Of a stretch of DNA of 64,000 bases, positions 8,703 to 17,299 are shown piece by piece. The translations under genes were made by a program, and so were the position numbers. Location of the stretch: NCBI GenBank assembly GCA_963753225.1, contig CAVWBQ010000013.1:124001-188000 (forward strand). Reading direction: 5' to 3'. Within the stretch, counting starts at the first letter, position 1, and every line of letters starts with the position of its first letter. Below the pieces are notes generated by a model that saw only the letters and a program-made list of their open reading frames with translations, was not told the DNA's origin and ran no database searches. Source of the stretch: Palsa-504 sp963753225. Its GTDB lineage: Bacteria > Actinomycetota > Actinomycetes > Streptosporangiales > Streptosporangiaceae.

Positions 8703-10265
8703 TCAGCTCTGGCCGCCGGACAGCTTCTCGCGCAGGGCCGCCAGGGCCTCGTCGGAAGCCAGCGTGCCGGTGGCACCGGCACCCGGGGTCGAGGTCGAAG
8801 TGACCGCGCCGGGCGTGCCGCCCTGGCGGGGGCCGCCCGAGCGAGCACTGCGGGCGGCACGCGGGGCGCCGTTGGCCGCGGCAGAGTCGCCGGCGGCCTC
8901 GCCGCCCCCGGCTGCCTCCTCCTCGTCGGCCTTGGCCCGGGACTCCTCCACCTGCTTGCGGTGCGCCTCGAACCTGGCCCGCGCCTCGGCGTACTGGTGC
9001 TCCCACTCCTCGCGCTGCTTCTCGTAGCCGGGCAGCCACTCCCCGGTCTCCGGGTCGAAGCCCTCCGGGTACTCGTAGTTGCCCTGCTCGTCGTAGGAGG
9101 CCGGCATGCCGTACAGGGTCGGGTCGAAGTCGTCGCCGACGGCCTCGCCGATGGTCCCCTCGTTGGCCTGCTTGAGCGACAGGCTGATCCGGCGCCGGTC
9201 CAGGTCGATGTCGATGATCTTGACGAAGATCTCGTCGCCCACCTGGACGACCTGCTCCGGGATCTCCACATGCCGGTCGGCCAGCTCGGAGATGTGCACC
9301 AGGCCCTCGATGCCCTCCTCGACCCGGACGAACGCACCGAACGGGACGAGCTTGGTGACCCGGCCGGGCACGACCTGCCCGATCTGGTGGGTCCTGGCGA
9401 ACTGCTGCCACGGGTCTTCCTGGGTGGACTTCAGCGACAGCGAGACGCGCTCGCGGTCCATGTCCACGTCCAGCACCTCGACCGTGACCTCCTGGCCGAC
9501 CTCGACAACCTCGCCCGGGTGGTCGATGTGCTTCCAGGACAGCTCGGACACGTGCACCAGGCCGTCCACGCCGCCCAGGTCGACGAACGCGCCGAAGTTG
9601 ACGATCGAGGACACGACGCCCTTGCGGATCTGCCCCTTGGACAGGGTGTTGAGGAAGGTGTGGCGGACCTCGGACTGGGTCTGCTCGAGCCAGGCGCGCC
9701 GGGACAGCACCACGTTGTTGCGGTTCTTGTCCAGCTCGATGATCTTGGCTTCGATCTCCTTGCCCACGTACGGCTGCAGGTCGCGGACCCGGCGCATCTC
9801 CACCAGCGAGGCCGGCAGGAAGCCGCGCAGCCCGATGTCGAGGATCAGGCCGCCCTTGACGACCTCGATCACCGTGCCGGTGACCACGCCGTCTTCTTCC
9901 TTGATCTTCTCGATCGTGCCCCAGGCGCGCTCGTACTGAGCCCGCTTCTTGGACAGGATCAGGCGGCCCTCTTTGTCCTCCTTCTGCAGGACAAGGGCCT
10001 CGATGTGCTCGCCGGTCTTGACTACGTCGTGCGGGTCGACATCGTGCTTGATCGACAGTTCGCGTGACGGGATCACGCCCTCTGTCTTGTAGCCGATATC
10101 GAGCAAGACCTCGTCTCGGTCGACCTTGACGACTGTTCCTTCAACGATGTCACCGTCGTTGAAATACTTGATAGTTTCGTCGATCGCGGCGAGGAATGCC
10201 TCCTCGGACCCGATGTCGTTGACCGCCACCTTGGGGGTCGAGTTGGCTTGCGTGCTGCTCGTCAT
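8703..10265 (-). CDS. rpsA: 30S ribosomal protein S1
   Basis: mRNA-binding ribosomal protein. The 520-residue frame carries four S1 OB-fold domains (roughly residues 38-108, 125-190, 212-280 and 297-367), including the repeated VGQEVTVEVLDVDMDRERVSLSLK-type strand pattern in domains 3 and 4. The first repeat opens GDIVEGTVVKVDRDEVLLDIGYK. The C-terminal 150 residues are low-complexity and charged, followed by a short conserved-looking tail (ALREKLSGG), typical of the actinobacterial four-domain form. It follows polA and precedes coaE, as in Mycobacterium. A terminator lies just downstream. Confidence 0.97.
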   Translation of the reverse strand: MTSSTQANSTPKVAVNDIGSEEAFLAAIDETIKYFNDGDIVEGTVVKVDRDEVLLDIGYKTEGVIPSRELSIKHDVDPHDVVKTGEHIEALVLQKEDKEGRLILSKKRAQYERAWGTIEKIKEEDGVVTGTVIEVVKGGLILDIGLRGFLPASLVEMRRVRDLQPYVGKEIEAKIIELDKNRNNVVLSRRAWLEQTQSEVRHTFLNTLSKGQIRKGVVSSIVNFGAFVDLGGVDGLVHVSELSWKHIDHPGEVVEVGQEVTVEVLDVDMDRERVSLSLKSTQEDPWQQFARTHQIGQVVPGRVTKLVPFGAFVRVEEGIEGLVHISELADRHVEIPEQVVQVGDEIFVKIIDIDLDRRRISLSLKQANEGTIGEAVGDDFDPTLYGMPASYDEQGNYEYPEGFDPETGEWLPGYEKQREEWEHQYAEARARFEAHRKQVEESRAKADEEEAAGGGEAAGDSAAANGAPRAARSARSGGPRQGGTPGAVTSTSTPGAGATGTLASDEALAALREKLSGGQS

Positions 10266-10353
10266 GTGTGGGTAGGCTCCGGATGCGGACAGGGAAAGTT
10301 GTGGACACGCCGGTAACCGTGCAAGTGACCAGGATCTACAGGACCGCCTGCCC

Positions 10354-10376
10354 GATCACGTGATGTGAAGTCACGT
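10354..10376. promoter_or_regulatory. Candidate inverted repeat upstream of rpsA
   Basis: An 8-base perfect palindrome TCACGTGA (10356-10363) is followed by a TCACGT half, giving ACGTGA-7-TCACGT. It sits about 90 bases before the rpsA start, in the polA-rpsA gap, so it could be an operator or promoter element. No known regulator motif is assigned. Confidence 0.3.
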
Positions 10377-10500
10377 AATCACGGCGGAACGCACGAGGAC
10401 ACGGCGCAGCGTTCAGCTTATGAGAGTAATCCCGGGGGGTCAATTGAGCCCGGTACCAATACCGTATCGGCCGGGACCGAACGGGCCGGGGTTCAGCCCC

Positions 10501-13245
10501 CTAATGCGCCGCTTCCGCCCAGCTTCGGCCGGTGCCGACCGACACGTCGAGCGGCACCCGCAGCGAGGCGGCGCCCGCCATCGCGGCGCACACCAGGTCG
10601 CGGACGGCGTCGAACTCGCCCGGCGCCACCTCGATGATGAGCTCGTCGTGGACCTGCAGCAGCATCCGGGAGCGCAGCCCGGCCGCGGCCAGCGAGCCGT
10701 CCACGGCCAGCATTGCCACCTTGATCACGTCCGCGGCCGAACCCTGGATCGGGGCGTTGAGCGCCATCCGTTCGGCCATCTCGCGGCGCTGCCGGTTGTC
10801 CGAGGTCAGGTCGGGCAGGTACCGGCGGCGGCCCATCATGGTGGCGGTATAGCCGTCCATCCGGGCCCGGGAGACCACCTCGTGCAGGTAGTCCCGGACG
10901 CCGCCGAACTCCTTGAAATACTCCTCCATCAGCCCGCGCGCCTCGTCCGGCGTGATGCGCAGCTGGTTGGCGAGCCCGAACGCGGACAGGCCGTAGGCCA
11001 GCCCGTAGTTCATCGCCTTGATCTTGGCCCGCAGCTCGGGACCCACTTCCCCGGGCGGCAGGCCGAACACCTTGGAGGCGGTGGCGGCGTGGAAGTCGTG
11101 CCCGGACTCGAACGCCGCGATCAGCGCCTCGTCCTCGGACAGGTGAGCCATGATGCGCAGCTCGATCTGGCTGTAGTCCGCCGACAGCAGGCACTCGTAG
11201 CCCTCGCCGACCACGAAGCCCAGCCGGATCTGGCGGCCGAGTTCGCTGCGGATGGGGATGTTCTGCAGGTTCGGGTCGGTGGAGGACAGCCGGCCGGTGG
11301 CCGCCACCGTCTGGTTGAAGGTGGTATGGATCCGGCCGTCCTCGCCCGCCATCGGGATCAGCGAGTCCACGATCGACATCAGCTTGGCCACGTCGCGGTG
11401 GCGTAGCAGGTGCTCGAGCACCGGGTGCTGGGTCTGCGCGAGCAGGCTGGTCAGCGCCTCGGAGTCGGTGGTGTAGCCGGTCTTGATCCGCTTGGTCTTG
11501 GGCAGGTTGAGCTCGTTGAACAGCAGTTCCTGCAGCTGCTTGGGCGAGCCGAGGTTGAACTCGTGCCCGGCGACCGCGTACGCGGCCTGCTCGGCCGCCT
11601 TCGCCTCGCCGTGCAGCATCGACGACATGGCCGCGAAGTGGTCGATGTCGGCGCCGATCCCGGTGCGCTCCATCTTGGCCAGCACCGCGACCAGCGGCAG
11701 CTCGAGCTCGCGCAGCAGCGCCACCGACTCGCGCCGGTCCAGGTCCTCCTCCAGCGCCGCGGCCAGCTCGAGGGTGGCCTGGGCGCGCAGCACCAGGGCG
11801 GCCGCCGCGTCGCGCTCGCCGGAGCCGTCCAGCGTCAGCTGACCGTCTTCGGCCTCCTCGCGCAGCTCCTTGCCCAGGTAACGCAGCGCCAGGTCGGCCA
11901 GGTCGAAGGTGCGCTGGCCGGGCAGCGCCAGGTAGGCGGCCAGCGCCGTGTCGCACGCCAGGCCGGCCAGCGGCAGGCCGCGGGCCTCGAGCGCGTGCAT
12001 CGGGCCCTTGGCGTCGTGCAGCACCTTCGGGTGCTCCGGATCGGCCAGCCAGGCGGCCAGGGCGCGCTCGTCGGCCTCGGTGAGCTGGGTCGGGTCCAGG
12101 TGGGCGCCGTGACCGTCCGGGGCGGCGATGGCCATCGCCGTCACGTTTCCCGTGCCGCGCCCCCAGGTTCCGCCGAGCGTGAGCCCGGACCGTTCGGCCG
12201 ATTCGTGGGCGGCCAGCCAGCCGCCGACCTGGTCCGGTCCGAGCAGGTCCGTCACCACCTCGAACTCGGCCTTTTCCGGCCGGCCCGCGGCGGAGGCGGC
12301 CAGCGGGTCGTCCGGGTCTGACCCGGTCGCGCCGATCAGGCCGTGCGGGAGGGTCTGGTAGAGGCGCTCGCGGAGCACCTTGAACTGGAGCGTGTCGAAG
12401 AGCTGGTGGATCTTCTCCCGGTCCCAGGCCACCGGCAGCAGGTCGCCGGGCACCGCGCCGACGGTCTCCGCGGGCAGGTCGGTGACCAGCGCGGTGAGCT
12501 GGCGGTTGCGCAGCACGCCGGCGAGGTGCTCGCGGAGCGCGTCGCCGGCCTTGCCCTTGACCTCGTCCACCCGGTCGACCAGAGCCTGCAGCGAGCCGAA
12601 CTCCGCGATCCACTTGGTCGCGGTCTTCTCCCCCACCCCGGGAATGCCGGGCAGGTTGTCGCTCGGGTCGCCGCGCAGGGCGGCGAAGTCCGGGTACTGC
12701 GCCGGGGTCAGCCCGTACTTCTCGGTCACGGTCTGCGGCGTGAAGCGGGTCATCTCGGTGATGCCCCGCCTGGTCATCAGCGTTGTCACCCGGTCCGAGA
12801 CCAGCTGGAGCACGTCCCGGTCCCCGGTGACGATCAGGACGTCCATGTCCTGCCCGGCGGCCTGGGTGGCCAGCGTGGCGATGAGGTCGTCGGCCTCGTA
12901 GCCGGGGGCGGACAGCCGCCTGACGCCGAGCGCGTCGAGCACCTCGAAGATCAGGCTGAGCTGGCTGCGGAAGTCCTCGGGCGTCTCGCGCCGGTTGGCC
13001 TTGTACTCGACGTACTGCTCGTGCCTGAACGTCGGCTCGCCCCGGTCGAACGCCACCGCGAGATGCGTCGGCTTCTCGTCACGGAGCACGTTGATCAGCA
13101 TCGCGGTGAACCCGTAGACCGCGTTGGTCGGCTGCCCCGTCGTGGTGGAGAAGTTCTCGATCGGCAGCGCGAAGAACGCCCGGTAGGCCAGCGAATGACC
13201 GTCGAGCAGGAGCAGCCGGTCCCGGCCAGTTACGTCTGTCGCCAC
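10501..13245 (-). CDS. polA: DNA polymerase I
   Basis: Repair and Okazaki-fragment polymerase, about 914 residues with the chosen start. The N-terminal 5' nuclease domain begins with RLLLLDGHSLAYRAFFALP and has the helix-hairpin-helix LPGIPGVGEKTATKWIAEFG. The polymerase domain has motif A (DYSQIELRIMAHLSED), motif B (KAMNYGLAYGL) and motif C (QVHDELI). The middle 3'-5' exonuclease region shows no DxE motif, as in mycobacterial PolA, so proofreading is probably absent. I chose the GTG at 13245 because a longer frame reaching 13293 would run through the hairpin assigned as the galM terminator, and because conserved sequence begins only seven codons after it. Confidence 0.95.
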   Translation of the reverse strand: MATDVTGRDRLLLLDGHSLAYRAFFALPIENFSTTTGQPTNAVYGFTAMLINVLRDEKPTHLAVAFDRGEPTFRHEQYVEYKANRRETPEDFRSQLSLIFEVLDALGVRRLSAPGYEADDLIATLATQAAGQDMDVLIVTGDRDVLQLVSDRVTTLMTRRGITEMTRFTPQTVTEKYGLTPAQYPDFAALRGDPSDNLPGIPGVGEKTATKWIAEFGSLQALVDRVDEVKGKAGDALREHLAGVLRNRQLTALVTDLPAETVGAVPGDLLPVAWDREKIHQLFDTLQFKVLRERLYQTLPHGLIGATGSDPDDPLAASAAGRPEKAEFEVVTDLLGPDQVGGWLAAHESAERSGLTLGGTWGRGTGNVTAMAIAAPDGHGAHLDPTQLTEADERALAAWLADPEHPKVLHDAKGPMHALEARGLPLAGLACDTALAAYLALPGQRTFDLADLALRYLGKELREEAEDGQLTLDGSGERDAAAALVLRAQATLELAAALEEDLDRRESVALLRELELPLVAVLAKMERTGIGADIDHFAAMSSMLHGEAKAAEQAAYAVAGHEFNLGSPKQLQELLFNELNLPKTKRIKTGYTTDSEALTSLLAQTQHPVLEHLLRHRDVAKLMSIVDSLIPMAGEDGRIHTTFNQTVAATGRLSSTDPNLQNIPIRSELGRQIRLGFVVGEGYECLLSADYSQIELRIMAHLSEDEALIAAFESGHDFHAATASKVFGLPPGEVGPELRAKIKAMNYGLAYGLSAFGLANQLRITPDEARGLMEEYFKEFGGVRDYLHEVVSRARMDGYTATMMGRRRYLPDLTSDNRQRREMAERMALNAPIQGSAADVIKVAMLAVDGSLAAAGLRSRMLLQVHDELIIEVAPGEFDAVRDLVCAAMAGAASLRVPLDVSVGTGRSWAEAAH

Positions 13246-13275
13246 GCTGTAGATCCTATGGGCCGAACGAGCTGC

Positions 13276-13324
13276 GGGGTCCCCGTCCGCCACCTGCGCG
13301 TGGCGCGTGGCGGACGAGGACCCC
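13276..13324 (-). terminator. Strong terminator hairpin after the mutarotase gene
   Basis: An 18-base left arm (13276-13293) pairs with 13307-13324 almost without mismatch, around a GC-rich loop. It starts 15 bases after the mutarotase stop and lies upstream of the polA start, so it isolates the two transcription units. Confidence 0.8.
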
Positions 13325-13338
13325 GGGTTAAGCGGGTA

Positions 13339-14685
13339 TTACGAGGAGAACGCGAAGATGGTGCTGGACTGGACGGTCTGGCCCGCCTTCAGCTCGGTGG
13401 AGGGGAAGTTGGGCTGGTTCGGCGAGTTCGGGAAGTGCTGGGTCTCGAAGGTGTACGCCTGGCCCTGGCGGTAAGCGTGGCCGCTGATGCCCACCAGCGT
13501 TCCGGTCAGGAAGTTGCTGGTGTAGAACTGGACGCCGGGCTGGTCCGTCCACACGGTGAGCTCACGGCCGCTGGACGGGTCGAGAGCGCGGGCGGCGAGG
13601 TTGAGCCCGAGCGGGCCGTTGTGGCCGGGGTTCAGGACCCAGTTGTGGTCGTAGCCCTGCGCTTCCAGGAGCTGGTTGAAGCCCGGGGAATGATCCGGCG
13701 CGCTGACGTCTGCTATCCGGGCGCCCATCTGGAAGAAGCGGGTGAAGTTGAACGGCGTGCCGAACACCGACGCGTTAAAGCCGAGCGGGATCGAGGTGGT
13801 GTCGGTCGGCGTGTACTTGTTGGCGTTGATCTGGATGAGCTGGCCGTACGCCGAGCCGGGGAACGAGCTCTCGCCTGCCAGGTTGAAGTAGCTGTGGTTG
13901 GTCAGGTTGAGGATCGTGTTCAGGTTCTTCGACTGGTTGGTCGTCTTGTACTGCAGGACCAGCTGGTTCCTGTTGTTCAGCGTGTAGGTCAGGACGACCT
14001 TGACCTGGGCGGGGTAGCCGGTGCAGCCGTTCGGGCAGCCCGGGGAGCCGGCCGGGGCGCCCTCGTCGCCGTTCGGGCTGACGAGCGTGAGCTGCACGCC
14101 GACGGCGCCGTTACCGCTGACCGCCTGGCTTGCCCAGATGTGGTTGCCGAAGCCGACGATCCCGCCGTGCAGGGCGTTCGGCCCGTTGTTGACGGGCAGG
14201 GTGTAGTTGACCTTCCCCTGGCCCGGCTGGTTCAGCGAGAACTGGCCCTTGGCGATCCGGTTGGCGTACCGGCCGACGGTCTCGCCGAAGTACACGCCGG
14301 TGGTGGGGGCAACCGGCGGGCTGTCAAACTTGACGTAGTCAGCCAGGGTCTTGAAGCCCAGCACGACGTTGGCTTCCCTGCCGCTCCTGCCCGGCACCCA
14401 GATGTCCTGGACGATCCCGCCGTAGGTCAGGATCTGGACCTTCATCCCGTTGCCGTTCCTCAGCGTGTAACGGAACACGGCGGTGTTCTTGCCCGTGTAG
14501 GGCTCCACCGTGCGGCCGAAGAACTGCTTGGTGACCGACAGGCCGCCGCTAGCCGCGGCCGTGGTGCGGGGGGCTGCCACCGCCTGGCTGGCCGCTAGGG
14601 ACCCGCCCACGGCTAGCGCCACTATGGCGGCCAGCCCGACGGCGGCCTTGCCACGGAGACGTCGATGTCTTCCGATCTCGCGCAT
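13339..14685 (-). CDS. Secreted aldose 1-epimerase (galactose mutarotase)
   Basis: A 448-residue exported protein with a Sec/Tat-like signal (basic MREIGRHRRLRGK, hydrophobic run to about residue 36, cleavage near AVAA). The mature part is a GalM-family fold that interconverts alpha and beta anomers of aldoses: it contains GETVGRYANRIAKGQF, the family NALHGG segment, the NHSYFNL motif, and the late PGVQFYTSNF run. GalM usually has an active His in HGG and NHSYFNL and a Glu near the C-terminus, here in the FETQHFP strand. The family is more often cytoplasmic; the export signal suggests action on extracellular sugar. A LacI-type operator lies just upstream. Confidence 0.88.
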   Translation of the reverse strand: MREIGRHRRLRGKAAVGLAAIVALAVGGSLAASQAVAAPRTTAAASGGLSVTKQFFGRTVEPYTGKNTAVFRYTLRNGNGMKVQILTYGGIVQDIWVPGRSGREANVVLGFKTLADYVKFDSPPVAPTTGVYFGETVGRYANRIAKGQFSLNQPGQGKVNYTLPVNNGPNALHGGIVGFGNHIWASQAVSGNGAVGVQLTLVSPNGDEGAPAGSPGCPNGCTGYPAQVKVVLTYTLNNRNQLVLQYKTTNQSKNLNTILNLTNHSYFNLAGESSFPGSAYGQLIQINANKYTPTDTTSIPLGFNASVFGTPFNFTRFFQMGARIADVSAPDHSPGFNQLLEAQGYDHNWVLNPGHNGPLGLNLAARALDPSSGRELTVWTDQPGVQFYTSNFLTGTLVGISGHAYRQGQAYTFETQHFPNSPNQPNFPSTELKAGQTVQSSTIFAFSS

Positions 14686-14720
14686 GCTGCGCTCCCTTCG
14701 TTAACCGGTTCTAACCAGAA

Positions 14721-14736
14721 TTGTGAGCGCTAACAA
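14721..14736. promoter_or_regulatory. LacI-family operator before the mutarotase gene
   Basis: TTGTGAGCGCTAACAA is a 16-base palindrome with only one mismatched pair and the CG-centred core typical of LacI/GalR operators. It begins 36 bases upstream of the mutarotase start. No LacI regulator gene is in the window. Confidence 0.6.
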
Positions 14737-14897
14737 GACCGAAGTCACCCCTAAATGACCAAACTGTGACGAAATTGGACGCTGTCAGGGTGGCTATGCG
14801 TGCCGGCACGTGGTTTTGGGTGCCAGTTTTGTGACGCCCGCCGGGCCCATGGCACTCTTGACGTGGACCGGGCGAGCGGCGGTATGGGGAGGTACGG

Positions 14898-15389
14898 ATG
14901 AACCAGGAGATGCTGGACAGGGTCGTAGCGGTAACGACCGCCGAGGGCACCCTGGCGCACCGCATGGGCATAAAGATCCTGTCGGCCTCCGGGTCCGAGG
15001 TCGTGGCGAGGATGCCGGTGGCCGGCAACATCCAGCCGTACGGCCTGCTGCACGGGGGCGCCTCGTGCGTGCTCGCGGAGACCATCGGGTCGCTGGGCGC
15101 GGCCCTGCACGCCGGCCTGGGCCGGGTGGTGGTCGGCATCGAGATCAGCGCGACGCATCACCGCGGCGCCCGGGACGGGGACGTCACCGCGGTCGCCACC
15201 CTGGCGCACGGCGGCCGGACGATCGCCACGTACGACATCGTGATAACGGACTCGGCCGGCCAGCGCGTATGCACGTCGCGGCTTACCTGCCTGATCAGGG
15301 ACCGGGTGCCCGCCAGCGAGGCCAACGGCACCGATCTCGTGCGTGAACAGGCCGATCTCCTGCGTGAACAGGGAGTAATCGGCAGCTGA
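14898..15389 (+). CDS. PaaI-like hotdog thioesterase
   Basis: A 163-residue single hotdog-fold protein, likely a cytoplasmic acyl-CoA thioesterase. The central helix and strand show the family pattern: NIQPYGLLHGGASCVLAETIGSLGA, where the HGG loop and the following acidic residue form the active site in PaaI and the related menaquinone-pathway enzyme. The C-terminal half has the usual beta strands (VATLAHGGRTIATYDIVITDSAGQRVCTSRLTCLI). The ATG is preceded by GGGGAGG. It is divergent from the mutarotase and convergent with pdtaR, so it is probably monocistronic. The acyl group cannot be assigned. Confidence 0.85.
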   Translation: MNQEMLDRVVAVTTAEGTLAHRMGIKILSASGSEVVARMPVAGNIQPYGLLHGGASCVLAETIGSLGAALHAGLGRVVVGIEISATHHRGARDGDVTAVATLAHGGRTIATYDIVITDSAGQRVCTSRLTCLIRDRVPASEANGTDLVREQADLLREQGVIGS

Positions 15390-15492
15390 ACTCAGCGCGG
15401 CGGCCCCCCGCCCCGCAATTGCGTGCTTTTGCACCCCGAGGCGGCGGGTCGCTAACGTGGTGACGGCGGGCCCGGGGGGTCCAAGTAGACAA

Positions 15493-15518
15493 CGTGCCGG
15501 CCGGGGAAGGCCGGCACG
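15493..15518. terminator. Bidirectional terminator between convergent genes
   Basis: A perfect 10-bp stem, CGTGCCGGCC against its complement, closes a six-base GGGGAA loop. It sits between the thioesterase stop and the pdtaR stop, which point at each other. Confidence 0.8.
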
Positions 15519-15557
15519 GCACCAACGGCCCCCCGGGTTCTCGCTTTCCCCGTGGCT

Positions 15558-16169
15558 TCAGGGCTGCGGCTGGGGCGACTCCGCGGGGACGCTCATGCTG
15601 CCCTCGATGACCGCTTCGGCCACCTTGCGCATGGTGAGGCGGCGGTCCATCGAGGTCTTCTGGATCCAGCGGAATGCTTCGGGCTCGGACAGCCCGTGCT
15701 CGGACTGGAGCAGGCCCTTGGCCCGGTCGAGCAGCTTGCGGATCTCGAGCCGCTCGCGCAGCGTGCCGATTTCGGTGTCGAGCGCGCGGATCTCGGCGAA
15801 CCTGCTGACCGCCATCTCGATGGCGGGCACCAGGTCCGCCTTGGTGAACGGCTTGACCAGGTAGGCCATCGCGCCCGCGTCCCTGGCCCGCTCCACCAGG
15901 TCGCGCTGGGAGAAGGCGGTGAGAATCACGACCGGGGCGATCCGCTCCGCGGCGATCCGCTCGGCGGCCGAAATCCCGTCAAGGACCGGCATCTTGATGT
16001 CGAGGATGGCCAGATCCGGGCGCAGCGTGGTGACGTGCTCGACGGCCGATTCGCCGTCGCCTGCCTCGGCGACGACCGAGTAGCCCTCTTCCTCCAGCAT
16101 CTCCTTGAGGTCGAGCCGGATCAGGGCCTCATCCTCGGCGATCACCACACGCAGCGGGTTCTGACTCAT
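15558..16169 (-). CDS. pdtaR: ANTAR-type response regulator (PdtaR)
   Basis: A 203-residue two-domain regulator. The receiver domain (about residues 6-122) has the acidic pair in VVIAEDEALIR, the phospho-acceptor Asp in LAILDIKMP, Thr in ILTAF and Lys in LVKPF, so it looks phosphorylatable. The C-terminal ANTAR domain (about 130-190) has the RNA-binding three-helix pattern DRAKGLLQSEHGLSEPEAFRWIQKTSMDRR. In mycobacteria the orthologue is partnered by the histidine kinase PdtaS and acts on RNA. Its position a few genes from polA and rpsA matches Mycobacterium. I chose the ATG at 16169; a GTG two codons earlier is possible. Confidence 0.93.
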   Translation of the reverse strand: MSQNPLRVVIAEDEALIRLDLKEMLEEEGYSVVAEAGDGESAVEHVTTLRPDLAILDIKMPVLDGISAAERIAAERIAPVVILTAFSQRDLVERARDAGAMAYLVKPFTKADLVPAIEMAVSRFAEIRALDTEIGTLRERLEIRKLLDRAKGLLQSEHGLSEPEAFRWIQKTSMDRRLTMRKVAEAVIEGSMSVPAESPQPQP

Positions 16170-16260
16170 GCCCACGAGCGTACCGTGATCAGGTAGATTG
16201 GTGTCATCCTGGTCTGCGGCAGGTTTGTTTAGACCTGTTAAAACCTATGTTGTAGATCGT

Positions 16261-16343
16261 GCCGGGATGATGGAACGGCAGACATCGACGTCTCAAAAGC
16301 GTCTGCCCGGAAGGGCGTGCGGGTTCGAATCCCGCTCCCGGCA
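16261..16343 (+). tRNA. tRNA-Leu (CAA anticodon)
   Basis: An 83-base class II tRNA. Acceptor arm GCCGGGA pairs with TCCCGGC; anticodon stem GACGT/GCGTC closes the loop CTCAAAA with anticodon CAA (reads UUG); a long variable arm (TGCCCGGAAGGGCGT) is typical of leucine tRNAs; T arm is GCGGG-TTCGAAT-CCCGC. The discriminator is A and CCA is not encoded. Confidence 0.95.
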
Positions 16344-16456
16344 CAACAAAACACTTCGCCTCAGCACTCCGTCCCGCTCTCTGGAATACGGCAGCTGCCT
16401 ACTACGCGCGGCGATAGCCCGGCAGAAATGTCGGTGGCAAGCGGGAAGATAAGGCT

Positions 16457-17224
16457 ATGCACCCGCAAGCCACCGTTGACGCCGCCCTTCGGCTGTCCGC
16501 TATCGGAATTCTCGATAAAGAGAACGCTCTGATATGCGGCATATCGGTTGCGGCCATCCGGCACTGGCGCGCTGGCCGCCGCCGGGCCGCAACCGGGAAG
16601 GCCTCGGTCAGGAGGATCACGTGCCCGCGGTGCCACGCCCGGCCTCTGGATGAGCCGGCATACGCCTACCTGCTGGGCCTCTATCTCGGCGATGGGTACA
16701 TCGTGCACGGACCGCGAGACGTATACGTGCTCGGTATCGCCTGCTGCGACGACTGGCCAGGGCTCATGGCGGCGGCGCGACAGGCACTGGCGGCCGTCAT
16801 GCCCGCATCGAGCGTGTCCAGCGTCAAGCAAACCGGATGCACGATGGTCAAGAGCTACTCAAAGCACTGGACGTGCCTATTTCCGCAGCATGGACCCGGA
16901 CGCAAGCACCAGCGGAAAATCGAACTGGCGCAATGGCAAGAGGCCATCGTGCGAAGATATCCGGGTGAATTCGCCAGGGGGTTGTTCCATTCCGACGGCT
17001 GGCGTGGCGTGAACCGGGTGCGCAGAAAGCTCGCTGATGGTGACCACTGGTACGAGTACTCGCGTTATCAGTTCAGCAACGAGTCGGCGGACATTCTCCG
17101 GCTGTGCGGCGAGACCCTGGATCAGCTGGGGGTGGCCTGGCGTTATTCCCGGCCGAACGTCATATCCGTGGCCCGGCGCGAGGCGGTGGCGCGGCTCGAC
17201 GAGTTCGTCGGGCCCAAATACTGA
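16457..17224 (+). CDS. HTH / LAGLIDADG-fold protein next to tRNA-Leu
   Basis: A 255-residue protein of a family widespread in actinomycetes and often labelled transcriptional regulator. The N-terminal 40 residues could form a helix-turn-helix (GISVAAIRHWRAGRR), followed by a half zinc knuckle CPRCH. Two LAGLIDADG-like motifs follow: LLGLYLGDGYI (about residues 72-82) and ARGLFHSDGWR (about 173-183), each keeping the acidic residue used for catalysis in homing endonucleases. There is no host intron or intein in view, so it is free-standing. It starts 113 bases after the tRNA on the same strand. Whether it cuts DNA or only binds it, like WhiA, cannot be decided from sequence. Confidence 0.7.
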   Translation: MHPQATVDAALRLSAIGILDKENALICGISVAAIRHWRAGRRRAATGKASVRRITCPRCHARPLDEPAYAYLLGLYLGDGYIVHGPRDVYVLGIACCDDWPGLMAAARQALAAVMPASSVSSVKQTGCTMVKSYSKHWTCLFPQHGPGRKHQRKIELAQWQEAIVRRYPGEFARGLFHSDGWRGVNRVRRKLADGDHWYEYSRYQFSNESADILRLCGETLDQLGVAWRYSRPNVISVARREAVARLDEFVGPKY

Positions 17225-17236
17225 GGGTAGCCACAC

Positions 17237-17263
17237 GGCGTCCCGGGCCGACCGGGAAACGCC
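17237..17263. terminator. Candidate terminator hairpin
   Basis: GGCGT plus CCCGG pair with CCGGG and ACGCC around a five-base loop, with a two-base bulge on one side. It lies 13 bases after the LAGLIDADG-type gene and faces the broken PiT gene, so it may serve both directions. Confidence 0.45.
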
Positions 17264-17299
17264 GAGCCGGCCCGCGGTCGGCGGCTGGGCGGGTTAGGG

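Noticed and set aside
16324..16343. Possible phage or island attachment site at the tRNA-Leu 3' end
   Set aside because: I found no second copy of the T-loop/acceptor sequence in the window and no integrase, so an island bounded by it is not supported.
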